From Nitrospirota bacterium (GTDB lineage: Bacteria; Nitrospirota; Thermodesulfovibrionia; Thermodesulfovibrionales; Magnetobacteriaceae), in NCBI GenBank assembly GCA_015233265.1, contig JADFXZ010000153.1, forward strand, positions 1 through 5,432: a DNA stretch of 5,432 bases. The letters are read 5' to 3'. Below are positions 5,252-5,432 of the stretch, piece by piece. How positions within the stretch are numbered: position 1 is the stretch's first letter; each line of letters starts with the position of its first letter. The notes under the pieces were generated by a model. It made no database searches. It was not told where the DNA came from and saw nothing but the letters and a program-made list of their open reading frames with translations. A program made the position numbers and the translations under genes.

Positions 5252-5432
5252 GAGGACGACCTTGCCGGTTTGCGTGTGTATGAGTGTCAGTTGGGCATGC
5301 TTGCCGGTGAATTCTTTTGTGTCAAGTATGCGTTTTATCAGGCCATTGGTCAGTTGGGCAAGTCATGCGTATACATCGCCCTTATAATCCTCCGTAAAAG
5401 GTAAAATCAGTATATCTGATTTTATATCGGTC
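5252..5432 (-). pseudogene. pepA: N-terminal part of pepA, interrupted by an in-frame TGA at 5363-5365
   Basis: Translating upstream of the GTG in the pepA frame gives 37 more codons (LAQLTNGLIKRILDTKEFTG, then KHAQLTLIHTQTGKVVL), then TGA, then 22 codons (TDIKSDILILPFTEDYKGDV, then YA) up to the edge. Both sides look like an M17 N-terminal domain: a DxLxLPF strand, a GLI..L...EFTGK helix and turn, and a VVLVGIGK strand. The reading frame is unchanged across the stop, so a single substitution, for example CGA to TGA, explains it better than an indel. Either the gene is a recent nonsense pseudogene, or the base is a sequencing error. The rest of the frame is intact, which argues that any inactivation is very recent. 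The true start lies beyond the right edge. Confidence 0.8.

Noticed and set aside
5363..5365. TGA in pepA read as selenocysteine or as a reassigned sense codon
   Set aside because: M17 aminopeptidases have no selenocysteine at this position, other genes here end in TGA, and Trp is encoded by TGG; a nonsense mutation or a read error is simpler.
4456..5387. Plus-strand frames opposite pepA (4456-4662, 4500-4772, 4830-5051, 5154-5387)
   Set aside because: pepA has all catalytic residues with exact spacing on the other strand; these frames are low-complexity shadows.

Overview
The window looks like ordinary bacterial chromosome with tightly packed genes. Nearly everything from about position 1093 to the right edge is on the minus strand. 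On the left, one plus-strand gene (speD) converges on that block. The class 1b AdoMet decarboxylase, the 47-residue TPR repeats, the cupin, Bcp and M17 aminopeptidase set and the mid-range base composition would suit a Gram-negative lineage such as Nitrospirota. That placement is inference only, because no rRNA or other marker gene is present.

Layout from left to right. 1-323 (minus) is an open frame running off the left edge with no recognisable family. 324-440 carries a good sigma-70-type promoter (TTGACA, 18 nt, TATTAT) and a strong Shine-Dalgarno site for speD. speD (441-848, plus) starts at TTG, ten codons inside the longest open frame. 849-1092 is a 244-base convergent spacer with hairpins, one of them directly after the speD stop. 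1093-2226 (minus) is a membrane-anchored TPR protein with six 47-49 residue repeats. 2227-2512 holds no intact gene, but contains a coding-looking 40-codon remnant and an AT-rich inverted repeat.

From right to left, the minus-strand cluster reads: pepA (leucyl aminopeptidase), a cupin overlapping pepA by 8 bases, bcp (peroxiredoxin), an RsbW/SpoIIAB-type ATP-binding anti-sigma-like protein, and a 38-codon C2H2 zinc-finger microprotein. Gaps of -8, 29, 21 and 21 bases suggest one transcript joining protein turnover, peroxide detoxification and partner-switch regulation. The functional link is inferred from spacing only.

Two points stand out. pepA is interrupted by an in-frame TGA at 5363-5365: its conserved N-terminal part continues on both sides, so the apparent GTG start at 5251 is not the native one. 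Downstream of the anti-sigma gene, and in the same frame after its TGA, lies a small frame with a perfect classical C-x2-C-x3-F-x5-L-x2-H-x4-H zinc finger. I found no CRISPR array, tRNA, rRNA, insertion sequence or phage gene.
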